Positions 15,167-23,915 are shown, counted from the first letter of the stretch. The stretch: DNA of 64,000 nt from an uncultured SAR86 cluster bacterium (GCA_902523885.1 CABZAV010000003.1:131920-195919); one strand, 5' to 3'. Made by a program: numbers and translations. Notes: generated by a model from the letters alone, not told the origin.

Positions 15167-15622
15167 ATGTTGGATGTAAATAGTTTTGATGAATCGAAGA
15201 TTGATTGGAAGCCGCTGCCTGGACCTGATGGAGAGCCAGCTGATCATATCTCGTTGTCCATATTAAATGTTGATGACAAAGCTAAAATAGTCGATGTTTT
15301 ATTTAAGTTTTCAGCCAATGAAAAGATTCTGATGCACAGACATACATCAAACTATAGTACTTTCACTGTTAAAGGAGAGTTAAAAACTTATCTTCCCAAT
15401 GGAGAATTAAAGGATGTCAGACCTGCGGGAGTATTTAAAGCCGGCGAACCAGGGGAAGCTCACACAGAAGGCGGTGGAGATGAAGATGTAGTGGTTTATT
15501 TCAGCTTAAGACCATATTCGGCCACAGATCCTATATATGAAATTCTGGACGAAAACTTAGAAGTTCTTCAAGCTATGAATTTTGAAGATTTGAAGGGTCT
15601 GAATGAGGAATACTCTTCTTAA
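15167..15622 (+). CDS. Cupin-domain protein (ChrR/acetylacetone-type)
   Basis: A 151-residue single cupin. The core has MHRHTSNYSTFTVKGEL (cupin motif 1, with two His) and a second motif around AGEPGEAHTEGG. The sequence AKIVDVLFKFSANEKILMHRH and the C-terminal RPYSATDP region resemble the cupins found in ChrR anti-sigma factors and small metal-dependent dioxygenases. No zinc-finger anti-sigma region is present, so an enzyme or binding role is likelier. A good Shine-Dalgarno (AAAGGAG) precedes the ATG. Substrate unknown. Confidence 0.75.
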   Translation: MLDVNSFDESKIDWKPLPGPDGEPADHISLSILNVDDKAKIVDVLFKFSANEKILMHRHTSNYSTFTVKGELKTYLPNGELKDVRPAGVFKAGEPGEAHTEGGGDEDVVVYFSLRPYSATDPIYEILDENLEVLQAMNFEDLKGLNEEYSS

Positions 15623-15695
15623 GTCTCATAGGCAAAAGTTGTATCCTGAGAAGTATTAATTTAAAGTGACCTTCCTTTGAGGAGAGAAGAAACAC

Positions 15696-16094
15696 ATGAA
15701 AAACACCCAGTTAATTTCAGATAGGCTGGCCATGACATTATCTATAGCTTGTATAGTGCATTGCCTATTTGTACCGGCTTTCTTAATTTCCTCTGTTGCT
15801 TTGTTTTCCATACAGTTTTCCGATGAAATTCTTCATTATTCTCTGCTTTTTATGGCCGCACCAATTAGTCTTTACGCTCTTTATCTGGGCAAAAAAAATC
15901 ACAAAAGTAATTCTTTTTTTCTGGTCGGGCTTTTTGGATTGGCGGTTCTTTTTTTCGCCTTGTTTAATGAAGGAGAGTACTTAGGCTTTCCATTAGAAAC
16001 TATATTCACACTAATTGGGTCTGCTTTCCTAATATATGCCCACTATAAAAATTATCGAACTTGCCAAGATTCTGACTGCGATTGTCACGAATAA
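15696..16094 (+). CDS. MerC-family membrane protein
   Basis: A 132-residue protein with four TM helices. The first helix holds IACIVHCLFVPA, the paired-Cys motif of the MerC mercuric ion transporter family. The C-terminus CQDSDCDCHE adds a Cys/His cluster, which suits metal binding. No mer regulator or reductase lies nearby, so a general metal-ion or unknown transport role is as likely as mercury uptake. The start follows a GAGGAGAG ribosome site. Stands between the cupin and the Rieske oxygenase. Confidence 0.8.
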   Translation: MKNTQLISDRLAMTLSIACIVHCLFVPAFLISSVALFSIQFSDEILHYSLLFMAAPISLYALYLGKKNHKSNSFFLVGLFGLAVLFFALFNEGEYLGFPLETIFTLIGSAFLIYAHYKNYRTCQDSDCDCHE

Positions 16095-16109
16095 TTTTTT
16101 ATTTTTGAC

Positions 16110-16138
16110 TTGGAAATCTTGAAAAAAAAATTTAATAT
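16110..16138 (+). promoter_or_regulatory. Predicted promoter of Rieske oxygenase gene
   Basis: TTGGAA (16110-16115), a 17-bp spacer and TAATAT (16133-16138). The -10-like box ends 6 nt before the ATG at 16145, again without a Shine-Dalgarno site. Confidence 0.4.
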
Positions 16139-16144
16139 TTTCAT

Positions 16145-17344
16145 ATGTTAAAGGAAGAACAAAACAGACTGCTCAAAGGTTTGATCAGTCATTTAGACGC
16201 TAATACAAATGTTGATGCAGGTGGGATAGTTAAAACACCGGCCGATACTTACACTTGTGAAGAAAGATTTGATTTAGAGTGGAAAACCTTTTTTAAAGAT
16301 TATCCTCAAATTGTTGGTATGTCAGGAGATTTAGCTGAACCTAATAGTTTCGTAACGATCGAAGATTTTGGTTCATCAATAATCGCTGCACGAGACCCCC
16401 AAGGAAAGTTTCGGGCATATGCAAATGTCTGTTCTCATCGAGGTGCTGAAATTGAACAAGAAAAAAAAGGTGTAAAGTCAAAATTTTCGTGTCCTTTCCA
16501 TGGGTGGACTTTCAATAACGAAGGAGATTTAGTTGGTTACCCGAAAAGCGACCAATTTGGAAAAATAGATAAAGACTGTTATGGACTGACTGAATTACCA
16601 AGTCTAGAAAAGTACGGTTTCTTATGGGTGCATCCAAATTCAAGCGGAGAAATTAATTTAGATGAATTATTAGGCGATAAGTTGAATGAAGAATTTGCTG
16701 CTTGGGATTTTGATAAATTAGTTCTTTCTCATGAAGATGAATATCAAACTGACATGAATTGGAAATTAGCCATAGATACTTTTGGAGAAACTTACCACTT
16801 TTCTGTTTTGCACAAAGACTCTCTCTTTCAAGCTTTTCATGGTAATTGTCAAATGTTTGATAGTTTTAAAAGGAATGGAAGATTAATTTTGTGCAAAAGG
16901 GATATCGATGCAATGAGAGAAATGCCTGAAGAAGATTGGAAAATCTGTACAGGAACGTTGCCAGTATATTATTTATTTCCAAATATAATCTTTATGCCAA
17001 CACCAGAAGGAGCTTTTTTGGTTAAAGAGTATCCTTTAGAAGATTCACCTCATAAAAGTGTTTCAAAGATTTCGTTCTATTTTTATCCAGAAGCATTAGC
17101 AGCTGCCAAAAAAATGGGAGTATCGCCAGAAACTGGTCAAAATCCTCTCGAAGAACTCTATACTGCATTTGGCAATGTTATTAGAGACGAGGATTATGTA
17201 GCAGCTGCCTCATCTCATAAGGGGCTAAATTCTGGCAACCTTGAATTTCTTACTTTTGGCAGAAATGAGCCTGCTCTTCATCATTATCACAACACCTATA
17301 GAGAAGCATTAGGCCTGCAAAAACTACCTCTTATAAAATCTTAA
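16145..17344 (+). CDS. Rieske non-haem iron aromatic ring-hydroxylating oxygenase, alpha-subunit-like
   Basis: A 399-residue oxygenase component. The Rieske [2Fe-2S] site is C96-S-H98 and C116-P-F-H119. The mononuclear iron site is in DTFGETYHFSVLH (His218 and His223, bridging acid nearby), with a probable third ligand Asp near the C-terminus (VIRDEDY). These enzymes insert O2 into aromatic rings or demethylate or hydroxylate other substrates. No ferredoxin, reductase or beta subunit is next to it, so electron partners must be elsewhere. It is followed at 4 bp by a GST and then by an HCCA-isomerase-like gene on the other strand, which suggests aromatic catabolism, although the substrate is unknown. 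Confidence 0.9.
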   Translation: MLKEEQNRLLKGLISHLDANTNVDAGGIVKTPADTYTCEERFDLEWKTFFKDYPQIVGMSGDLAEPNSFVTIEDFGSSIIAARDPQGKFRAYANVCSHRGAEIEQEKKGVKSKFSCPFHGWTFNNEGDLVGYPKSDQFGKIDKDCYGLTELPSLEKYGFLWVHPNSSGEINLDELLGDKLNEEFAAWDFDKLVLSHEDEYQTDMNWKLAIDTFGETYHFSVLHKDSLFQAFHGNCQMFDSFKRNGRLILCKRDIDAMREMPEEDWKICTGTLPVYYLFPNIIFMPTPEGAFLVKEYPLEDSPHKSVSKISFYFYPEALAAAKKMGVSPETGQNPLEELYTAFGNVIRDEDYVAAASSHKGLNSGNLEFLTFGRNEPALHHYHNTYREALGLQKLPLIKS

Positions 17345-17348
17345 TAAA

Positions 17349-18083
17349 ATGATAGATCTTTATTATGCTCCAACACCCAATGGTTGGAAAATTTCTATCA
17401 TGCTTGAAGAATGCGAGATGGATTACAACGTAATTTATGTCAATTTAGGCAAAGGCGATCAATTTAAACCAGAATTTTTAAAAATTAGTCCAAACAACAG
17501 AATGCCGGCGATTGTCGATCATAAAAATCTAATCGATGGGCAGCCAATGAGCGTATTTGAATCTGGTGCAATACTAATGTATCTGGCGGAAAAGGCAGAA
17601 AATTTTTTTCCTCAGCAATCTCCTGACAGAGAAAGGGTTTTAGAATGGTTATTTTGGCAAGTTGGAGGATTAGGCCCAATGGCTGGTCAAGTAAGTCATT
17701 TTGTTAACTATGCTCCGAATTTCCCAGGTGATCACTCATATTCCGAAACTAGGTACAAGAACGAATACGATCGCTTGTTAGGTGTAATGGATAAAGTTTT
17801 GAATGAAAGAGAATTTTTAGCTGGAGATTATTCAATTGCAGATATGGCGTCTTTTCCATGGGTAACCGCCTATAAAAGGTACGAAGTCGATCTAGATTCT
17901 TTTGCAAATGTAAGACGATGGTTTGATGCCATAAAAGTCAGACCTGCGGTAAGAAGAGGCATGGATGTTGGAAAAGAAGCAAGAAATTTCGGAGAAGGAA
18001 TTTCCAAAGAAAGTCTTAAAACTATGTTTAAACAAGATGCCAAAAGTATTTCTGAAATGGCAAAGGCAAAAGAAGAAGATTAA
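17349..18083 (+). CDS. Glutathione S-transferase family protein (YfcG-like)
   Basis: A 244-residue cytosolic GST. The thioredoxin-like N-domain starts MIDLYYAPTPNGWKISIMLEE, with NNRMPAIVDH (cis-Pro) and FESGAILMYLAEK, which bind glutathione. The helical C-domain contains LAGDYSIADMASFPW, the conserved N-capping box. The TPNGWK opening is typical of the YfcG/Ure2-like group, which acts more as a disulfide reductase or thiol transferase than as a classical conjugating enzyme. It lies 4 bp after the Rieske oxygenase and is surely cotranscribed. It ends converging on the HCCA-isomerase-like gene. Confidence 0.88.
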   Translation: MIDLYYAPTPNGWKISIMLEECEMDYNVIYVNLGKGDQFKPEFLKISPNNRMPAIVDHKNLIDGQPMSVFESGAILMYLAEKAENFFPQQSPDRERVLEWLFWQVGGLGPMAGQVSHFVNYAPNFPGDHSYSETRYKNEYDRLLGVMDKVLNEREFLAGDYSIADMASFPWVTAYKRYEVDLDSFANVRRWFDAIKVRPAVRRGMDVGKEARNFGEGISKESLKTMFKQDAKSISEMAKAKEED

Positions 18084-18087
18084 ATTT

Positions 18088-18687
18088 CTAGAGTAAGTTT
18101 TCGATTAATTGGAGCCTATCGTTACCAAAATACATATCTTTATCATTGATAAAGAATGTTGGTGAACCGAAGCCGCCTCTTTCCATAAGTTCTTGGGTAT
18201 TTTCCACAAGTCTATTTTTTGTATCAGACAGATTAATAAACTCAATATAATTCTTTGAATCAACGCCTAAGGCATCAACAATTTTTGCTAAACAATCTTC
18301 GCTTGATATATCAATTCCATCTGTCCAGTAAGCTTTAAATATAGACTCAAGATAAGACTCTATTTCAATCTGTTCATCTAAAAAATAAAAAGCCCCCCTC
18401 ATGGCTCTAACGCTATTGATTGGGAAAATTTTTGGCCAATTTATTTCAATACCTCTTAATTTAGTCCAATCATTCATATCCTTTTGAGAGTATTCTAATT
18501 TTTCTTTCACTGGATTTTTTCTACTTTCGTAAACGCTCGGATTGATTGAATTAAAAATACCACCCACTAAAATAGGCTTCCATATAATGTCAAAATCTTT
18601 AGTTTTTTTTAAATTTAAAATTCCTTTGAATGAAAGATATGTCCAAGGACTGCTGCAGTCTAAAAAATATTCAATTTTTTTTGTCAT
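18088..18687 (-). CDS. 2-hydroxychromene-2-carboxylate isomerase-like (DsbA/GST-kappa family)
   Basis: A 199-residue protein of the DsbA-like GST-kappa fold. The N-terminus IEYFLDCSSPWTYLSF has the Ser-Pro motif of HCCA isomerases in place of a redox CxxC, and GGFGSPTFFIND near the end holds the cis-Pro loop. HCCA isomerase uses glutathione in naphthalene-type catabolism. The preceding GST and Rieske oxygenase make a related role plausible. It may be cotranscribed with the VOC gene upstream (9-bp gap). Confidence 0.8.
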   Translation of the reverse strand: MTKKIEYFLDCSSPWTYLSFKGILNLKKTKDFDIIWKPILVGGIFNSINPSVYESRKNPVKEKLEYSQKDMNDWTKLRGIEINWPKIFPINSVRAMRGAFYFLDEQIEIESYLESIFKAYWTDGIDISSEDCLAKIVDALGVDSKNYIEFINLSDTKNRLVENTQELMERGGFGSPTFFINDKDMYFGNDRLQLIENLL

Positions 18688-18696
18688 CTGTTTGAT

Positions 18697-19443
18697 TTAC
18701 TCCAGAATAATCTTAACGCCACCTAACAAGATTTCTTCGTTTTGAAAAATTTTCATCGATTTTGCATTTTTTATGATTTGATCTTTATTCAGTGCCTTAA
18801 TTTTGAAAGCATTGATGCCTTCTCCTCTTCCATCAATGCTTTCTACAAAGTTTATAGTTGATTCTACTAATTGAATTTTCAATTCATCGGTGGCTCTTTT
18901 CATTCCAAGAGCTTTTTCCCACTGCATACATAATTGTTCTGGATCTTCAGATTGCATGACAACACCTGAAAGCACATCAACAAGATTTTTGTTTATGTCT
19001 TTTTCCCAATTTGTGCCTGCCCAAAGCCAAGCATTTTTTGGATTCATATGATCTATCGATAAAATTGCTCCACCAACCTGCTTTGGGTGAAGATGAATTG
19101 TTCGGGCATTTATTTCCTCTTCGTTTCTATTACCATGCCAAACAATTTCAATTCCAGATGACTCAACTCTTTTTTGTTCACTTTCAAAGTCGTCGACATC
19201 CACGATGACCATGTAGCCACCATCTCCGTTTCTTTTTTCTAAAAACCTTTCAGCAGTAGTATTTTCTTGAACCGGCATGACTATTTCAAAGAAGGTATCT
19301 CCAAGTGGAATCAATACGTTTTCAAGGCCAAAATTAATTAATCCCGCATCGTGATAAGATTCTTTAAGATCAAGAAGGGTACAAATTTGTCTCGCCAATC
19401 TGTCTCTTTCTCGAGATACAAATACTAACTGTCTTAATCTCAT
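18697..19443 (-). CDS. Glyoxalase-like (VOC superfamily) protein
   Basis: The ATG at 19443 (MRLRQLVFVSRERDRLARQI) is preferred because the longer reading from 19524 would overlap the divergent enoyl-CoA hydratase and adds an unrelated extension. The protein has about 248 residues. LRQLVFVSRERD, IPLGDTFFEIVMPV, GGYMVIVDVDD and IHLHPKQVGGAILSID correspond to a glyoxalase-like VOC module. A second, weaker half follows. Metal and substrate cannot be named. It heads a two-gene unit with the HCCA-isomerase-like gene, divergent from the crotonase. Confidence 0.75.
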   Translation of the reverse strand: MRLRQLVFVSRERDRLARQICTLLDLKESYHDAGLINFGLENVLIPLGDTFFEIVMPVQENTTAERFLEKRNGDGGYMVIVDVDDFESEQKRVESSGIEIVWHGNRNEEEINARTIHLHPKQVGGAILSIDHMNPKNAWLWAGTNWEKDINKNLVDVLSGVVMQSEDPEQLCMQWEKALGMKRATDELKIQLVESTINFVESIDGRGEGINAFKIKALNKDQIIKNAKSMKIFQNEEILLGGVKIILE

Positions 19444-19483
19444 AATATTTGTAGAATAACAAATAAAAACTAGAGAGGAAATT

Positions 19484-20305
19484 ATGAGAGAGTTAGACAC
19501 GGGAACAGACCACTTACTTGCCAAAGTAGAAAATGGTGTTGGCTATTTAATTATGAATAGGCCAGATGCACGAAATGCAATGTCGGCTGAGATGAATGAA
19601 GCAATGCAAAAAAATATTGCTAATTTTGAACTTAGTAATGAGGTGCGTTGCATTGTTCTTACTGGTGCAGGAAATGCTTTTTGCGCTGGAGGAGATGTTA
19701 AAGGAATGTCTTCAAGAAATTCAGAAGGTAGAGGAGATATGACCATTGATAAAGCAATCCATCAACAAAGAGATCACCAAAAAGGCACCTCTGGTAAATT
19801 ATTTAAAATGCCAAAACCAACGCTAGCTTCTCTACCTGGAGCGGCAGCCGGAGCAGGCTTGTCTTACGCTTTGTCTTGTGACTTGCGTATCATGTCATCA
19901 ACAGCGTTTATGACAACCGCTTTTGCAAAAGTAGGTTTTTCAGGAGATTACGGCGGGACTTATTTTATGTCTCAGCTCATTGGTTCTGCAAAAGCTAGAG
20001 AATTGTATTTTCTTTCAGACCGAGTCTCTGCCGAAGAAGCTTTGAGTTTAGGCCTTACTAATTGGGTTGTAGAACCTGACGATTTAGAGAATAAAACGAA
20101 AGAAATAGCAGAGCAGTTGGCAGCTGGACCATCTGTTGCTTATAGATATATGAAAGAAAACTTGAATCGTGCCATGAGCGGAGAGGTGGATGATTGTTTA
20201 GACTTAGAGGCAACTCATCATGTGCATTGTGGCGAAACACTGGATCACAAAAATGCCGTTAAAGCATTTATAGAAAAGAAAAGTCCAGAATTTCAAGGGA
20301 AATAA
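19484..20305 (+). CDS. Enoyl-CoA hydratase/isomerase (crotonase) family protein
   Basis: A 273-residue crotonase. Landmarks are GYLIMNRPDARNAMS, the oxyanion-hole segments NAFCAGGDVKGM and PGAAAGAGLSYALSCDLRIM, and FSGDYGGTYFMSQLIG. It acts on acyl-CoA double bonds in beta-oxidation or ring-cleavage product degradation. Catalytic Glu positions of the classical hydratase appear replaced (the AFAKVGFSGDYGG segment has Asp where hydratases have Glu), so an isomerase or other reaction is possible. A GAGAGGAAAT ribosome site precedes it. It starts a three-gene forward unit with the IsdG-like and methyltransferase-like genes. Confidence 0.85.
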   Translation: MRELDTGTDHLLAKVENGVGYLIMNRPDARNAMSAEMNEAMQKNIANFELSNEVRCIVLTGAGNAFCAGGDVKGMSSRNSEGRGDMTIDKAIHQQRDHQKGTSGKLFKMPKPTLASLPGAAAGAGLSYALSCDLRIMSSTAFMTTAFAKVGFSGDYGGTYFMSQLIGSAKARELYFLSDRVSAEEALSLGLTNWVVEPDDLENKTKEIAEQLAAGPSVAYRYMKENLNRAMSGEVDDCLDLEATHHVHCGETLDHKNAVKAFIEKKSPEFQGK

Positions 20306-20329
20306 TTTTAACCAACTTAGGAGACACTT

Positions 20330-20632
20330 ATGTTTTTAGCAATGAATAGATTTAAAATCGTCAAAGGACGCGAAGAAGATTTTGAAAGGATTTGGAGAGA
20401 AAGAGACACTCATTTGCAGGGTGTAGACGGCTTTAAAGAATTTAATTTATTGAAAGGCAATACTGAAGAAGATTATTCACTTTATGCTTCTCACAGTGTT
20501 TGGAAGTCTAGGGAACATTTTATCGATTGGACTAAATCGGAAGCTTTTCGTCTTGCTCACAAAAATGCTGGCCAACACGCTGAAATTTATATTGGTCCTC
20601 CACAATTAGAAACTTTTGAACAAGCGTTATGA
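20330..20632 (+). CDS. Haem-degrading monooxygenase, IsdG/ABM family
   Basis: A 100-residue dimeric alpha/beta-barrel protein. It carries Asn6, Trp67 and His77 in the same positions as the catalytic Asn-Trp-His triad of IsdG-type haem oxygenases, with the typical FKIVKGREEDFERIW start and SVWKSREHFIDW. These enzymes open haem with O2 to release iron. The related ABM monooxygenases of secondary metabolism lack this full triad. A TAGGAG ribosome site is well placed. Its stop overlaps the next start (ATGA). No haem transporter is adjacent. Confidence 0.8.
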   Translation: MFLAMNRFKIVKGREEDFERIWRERDTHLQGVDGFKEFNLLKGNTEEDYSLYASHSVWKSREHFIDWTKSEAFRLAHKNAGQHAEIYIGPPQLETFEQAL

Positions 20633-21411
20633 TTAAAAAAATATTTATTGTTACTTTTTTGTTGGTCGGGTCTTTCATTTCAGCAGATCCTTTGCGTGAT
20701 GCAGTTGAAAACTCAGATAGAACAGCAAAAAATATTTTTAGAGATGTATACAGAAACCCATATGAAACCATATCTTTTTTTAAGATAGAACAGGATATGA
20801 CAGTTATCGAATTATCTCCTGGGCGCGGCTGGTATACAGAAATTCTTGCAAATTATTTAAAAGATTCCGGATCGTTAATTGCTGCGCATTTTAATCCAAA
20901 AATAGAAAATAATTATTTGAAAAGAAGTCGAGCTAATTACGAGCAAATGTTAAGTGCTAACGAAGCTTTCAAAAAAGTTAAATTAGTTGATCTTGATTCT
21001 ACTTTGGCGCCAGAAAGCACAGTAGATGCTGTCTTAACTTTTAGGAATCTTCATAATTGGTTGGGACCCACAATGGATGAAATCTTTACAAATAGTTTTA
21101 ACGCTTTAAAGCCAGGCGGTTTATTTGGAGTAGTGGAACATCGAGCAAAACCTGAGACATCATTTAAGAAAATGAAAAAAACTGGATACGTTACCGAGGC
21201 CTACGCAATCCAAGCAGCTGAAAAAATCGGTTTTGTTCTAATCGATAAATCCGAAATTAATTCGAACTTTAAAGACACAACCGATCATCCCAAAGGAGTC
21301 TGGACTTTGCCTCCGACTTTGAGATTAAAAGATGTAAATAAGTCTAAATATTTAGAGATTGGAGAGAGCGATAGGATGACTTTATTGTTTAAGAAACCTG
21401 AAAATTCTTGA
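20629..21411 (+). CDS. Exported SAM-methyltransferase-like protein
   Basis: A 260-residue protein with an N-terminal signal peptide (MIKKIFIVTFLLVGSFISAD) followed by a class I methyltransferase fold: VIELSPGRGWYTEILANYL is motif I, and DAVLTFRNLHNWLG and LKPGGLFGVVEHR are later motifs. It belongs to the COG4798-type 'predicted methyltransferase' group, which unusually carries an export signal. AdoMet is not expected in the periplasm, so the true activity is unclear. It overlaps the IsdG-like gene by 4 nt (ATGA). Confidence 0.82.
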   Translation: MIKKIFIVTFLLVGSFISADPLRDAVENSDRTAKNIFRDVYRNPYETISFFKIEQDMTVIELSPGRGWYTEILANYLKDSGSLIAAHFNPKIENNYLKRSRANYEQMLSANEAFKKVKLVDLDSTLAPESTVDAVLTFRNLHNWLGPTMDEIFTNSFNALKPGGLFGVVEHRAKPETSFKKMKKTGYVTEAYAIQAAEKIGFVLIDKSEINSNFKDTTDHPKGVWTLPPTLRLKDVNKSKYLEIGESDRMTLLFKKPENS

Positions 21412-21423
21412 AATTTATAGATC

Positions 21424-22839
21424 CTAAGCTCTTCTTTTCATGCGACTTCCATGTTTCAAATAAACATCTTTAGCAATTTTCTTGAAATCTTTGTTAGCTC
21501 TCATTGACCATATGGTTTCTCTGGCTTTTTTTGCACTAGCTTTTGGATCACAAATAATTTCTTTATAGGTTTCTGCTAGCTCTGCATTATGAATGCTATC
21601 TGCCGAGAATTCATTCAATTGAGGAAGTTGGCTTTTTATCCATGAAGCATCCGGATCTTGATCCTTGCTTTGTTTTATAACCGAATAAATCCTTGGTAAA
21701 TTGATGCCGGTAACGCCGCTTTGCATTTGGACCTGACAGATGTGTATCCCAGGTTCATAATCGATAAATAATTGGGCCAACAACGGAGAAGTTTTTTGCC
21801 ATGGTTGCCATAAATTATAAGAAGCAAACGACATGATCATTGCCCGCATTCTAAAATTAATCCATCCCTTTTTCTTGAGAAACTGCATGCATGCATCTAG
21901 AAATGGAAAACCAGTTTCTCCTTTTATCCATTTCTCGATTATCTCGTTGTTCCCATCTCCTCTCAATTTGTCACACATTGGGTGCATGGATGAAAATTCC
22001 AATTCTGGCTCAGTCTCTAATTTTTGAATGAAATGACAATGCCAATGAAGCCTTTTTTTAAAAGAATACAAATCCTTTTTAAAAGATGAATTTGGAATAA
22101 CTTCTAGCAAAGATTGATAAATTGTTTTTAGCGAAATGGAACCAAAGGCAATATGAGCTGAAAGTCTAGAACATGCAAACTCAGCCTCTACTGGACTAGA
22201 CATTTTTAAAGCATAACCACTCCCTCTAACTTTTAAAAAAGAATGCATTAGTTCAAATGCTTTTGTTTCCCCTCCAATTTGGCATTCAGTCATTTGTTCA
22301 TTAAAAGTTAATTTGGAAGAGAACTCTTCAAAGCTTTTTAATTTAATATTTTCAGGCGACCATGGAGTAGAAGTTTTTATTTCAGACAAGGTGGGTTTGG
22401 TCATTATTTTTTGCCAATCGATGGACCAAGTATCGCGATTAAAATTTTTTGTTTGAATTCCAAAATTTTCAAAAATTTTTATTCTTTTTTGATTTACATA
22501 AAAACGTTTAAAAATATTAGTATCAGTTCGGTAATGGCCGATATCTGTAAAATGATTCATGTAAATTACAGATTTTGGAAAATTAATTTCAATCCAGTTT
22601 TTTAGTTCTTCATAATTTCCCTCAAAAATATGTAGAGGTATATTTTTATTTTTTAAGTTAGCTGAAACTTCTCTAAGACAATCCATGCCAAATTTGAGTT
22701 GAAAGTAAGATTTCCCGTTACCTTGCCAGTATTTTTTGTCGTAAACATAAACGACTAACGCTTCTTCGGCGTTTGTGCCGTGAAATAAAGCTGGATTATC
22801 ATGCATTCTTAAGTCGCGATGAAGCAAAATTATATTCAT
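21424..22839 (-). CDS. Cryptochrome/photolyase family protein, atypical FAD-site tryptophan region
   Basis: A 471-residue flavoprotein. The N-terminal Rossmann-like domain has LLHRDLRMHDNPAL; the helical FAD domain has ALKMSSPVEAEFACSRLSAH (the SxLSxxLxxG-like region), GETGFPFLDACMQFL and GWINFRMRAMIMSF. Photolyases repair UV dimers with blue light. In standard enzymes the GGWQW segment supplies the flavin-proximal Trp of the electron-transfer triad; here the aligned region reads GIHICQVQMQSGVTGIN, so that Trp is missing. It probably belongs to a separate bacterial subgroup whose activity may differ. The gene is the last of the reverse-strand run. Confidence 0.85.
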   Translation of the reverse strand: MNIILLHRDLRMHDNPALFHGTNAEEALVVYVYDKKYWQGNGKSYFQLKFGMDCLREVSANLKNKNIPLHIFEGNYEELKNWIEINFPKSVIYMNHFTDIGHYRTDTNIFKRFYVNQKRIKIFENFGIQTKNFNRDTWSIDWQKIMTKPTLSEIKTSTPWSPENIKLKSFEEFSSKLTFNEQMTECQIGGETKAFELMHSFLKVRGSGYALKMSSPVEAEFACSRLSAHIAFGSISLKTIYQSLLEVIPNSSFKKDLYSFKKRLHWHCHFIQKLETEPELEFSSMHPMCDKLRGDGNNEIIEKWIKGETGFPFLDACMQFLKKKGWINFRMRAMIMSFASYNLWQPWQKTSPLLAQLFIDYEPGIHICQVQMQSGVTGINLPRIYSVIKQSKDQDPDASWIKSQLPQLNEFSADSIHNAELAETYKEIICDPKASAKKARETIWSMRANKDFKKIAKDVYLKHGSRMKRRA

Positions 22840-22919
22840 AAGAGAAAGATTAACTTAGAACAATTGAAAAACAGCTAATATCTTTATAAGAATAATAAAT
22901 AAAAACTTTTAAAAGATTT

Positions 22920-23891
22920 TTATCTATAAAGATTTTTAATAGGCTTTTGGTTTTTAAAATTTTTAACGTTTTCAAAAAATAATTCAAAAGAACGAGGCAG
23001 GCCTAGAAGGGAATGAGCCGAATCATGTGCAGATATGAAACAGTTGTTTGCTGTCCATAAATCTGAAGAAGTATCTAGCGGCTCGATTTTAGTTGTATCC
23101 AGAGCTGCTGCAGCCAATTCTCCTGAATTGAGGGCATCTGCAAGATCTTGTTCATTTATTGAATTTCCTCTGCCAACATTAATAAGCATTGCCGAGTTAT
23201 TTAGTTTCTGCAGAACCTTTTTGTTGATTACATCATCGGTATCTTTGGCATTAGGCAAGGCCATTATCAAAAAATCGGTTAAAGGTAAAAATTCTTCAAG
23301 TCGATCCATAGTTAAAACTTCATCAGCAAATTCGCATTCCTGAGGTTTTCTTCTTATACCGATTACATTCATTCCAAAAGCTTTACCAAGTTTAGCTACT
23401 TCTTTGCCTATCCCGCCATATCCCAATATCAATAAAGTTTTGTTCGTTAATTCTCCGTCGCCGCCCATGGGACTCCAATTTTTTTCATGCTGAAGCTCTA
23501 TGTGCTGGTCTATTCTTTTATTCCAACGCAACATTTGAGAAAAAACATAGTGAGAAATGGGGATAGCATGAATGCTACTTGCATTTGCGACAACTGCCTC
23601 GGTTTCTCTTAACATCGCCTGACAAAAGGGATCGTCCATCCCGGCATAACCAGTTTGAATAAATTGCATGCGTTTGCACAAATTTAGCAATGGATGAAAA
23701 AGCTTTTGGTTATCCCTAATAGCGAATAAAAATTGATAGGAAAGAAAAAGTGCGTCGCACTCTGGAATTAAATCCCAAGATGGATTTGAGGCGTCCTCTG
23801 GATCAATAGCAATAATTTCGATAGGAAAATTTAACTCCCTTAGTTGAGAGCCAAAATACTGATCGGTATCTTTGGCAATTACAAGCTTCAT
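22920..23891 (-). CDS. D-2-hydroxyacid dehydrogenase family protein
   Basis: A 323-residue NAD(P)-dependent oxidoreductase. The nucleotide-binding motif is LLILGYGGIGKEVA (GxGGxG), followed by NVIGIRRKP with basic residues after the second strand, which may favour NADP. LINVGRGNSINEQDL, ALDTTKIEPLD and ISAHDSAH give the catalytic Arg, Glu and His. It interconverts 2-hydroxy and 2-oxo acids; the substrate is unknown. It lies between the hairpin downstream of the TonB receptor and the photolyase gene. Confidence 0.88.
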   Translation of the reverse strand: MKLVIAKDTDQYFGSQLRELNFPIEIIAIDPEDASNPSWDLIPECDALFLSYQFLFAIRDNQKLFHPLLNLCKRMQFIQTGYAGMDDPFCQAMLRETEAVVANASSIHAIPISHYVFSQMLRWNKRIDQHIELQHEKNWSPMGGDGELTNKTLLILGYGGIGKEVAKLGKAFGMNVIGIRRKPQECEFADEVLTMDRLEEFLPLTDFLIMALPNAKDTDDVINKKVLQKLNNSAMLINVGRGNSINEQDLADALNSGELAAAALDTTKIEPLDTSSDLWTANNCFISAHDSAHSLLGLPRSFELFFENVKNFKNQKPIKNLYR

Positions 23892-23915
23892 AGAATTTAG
23901 AAGCTATCTTAATCA

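Noticed and set aside
19444..19524. Longer start for the VOC protein
   Set aside because: It would overlap the start of the divergent crotonase and add 27 unrelated residues; the ATG at 19443 begins the conserved domain.
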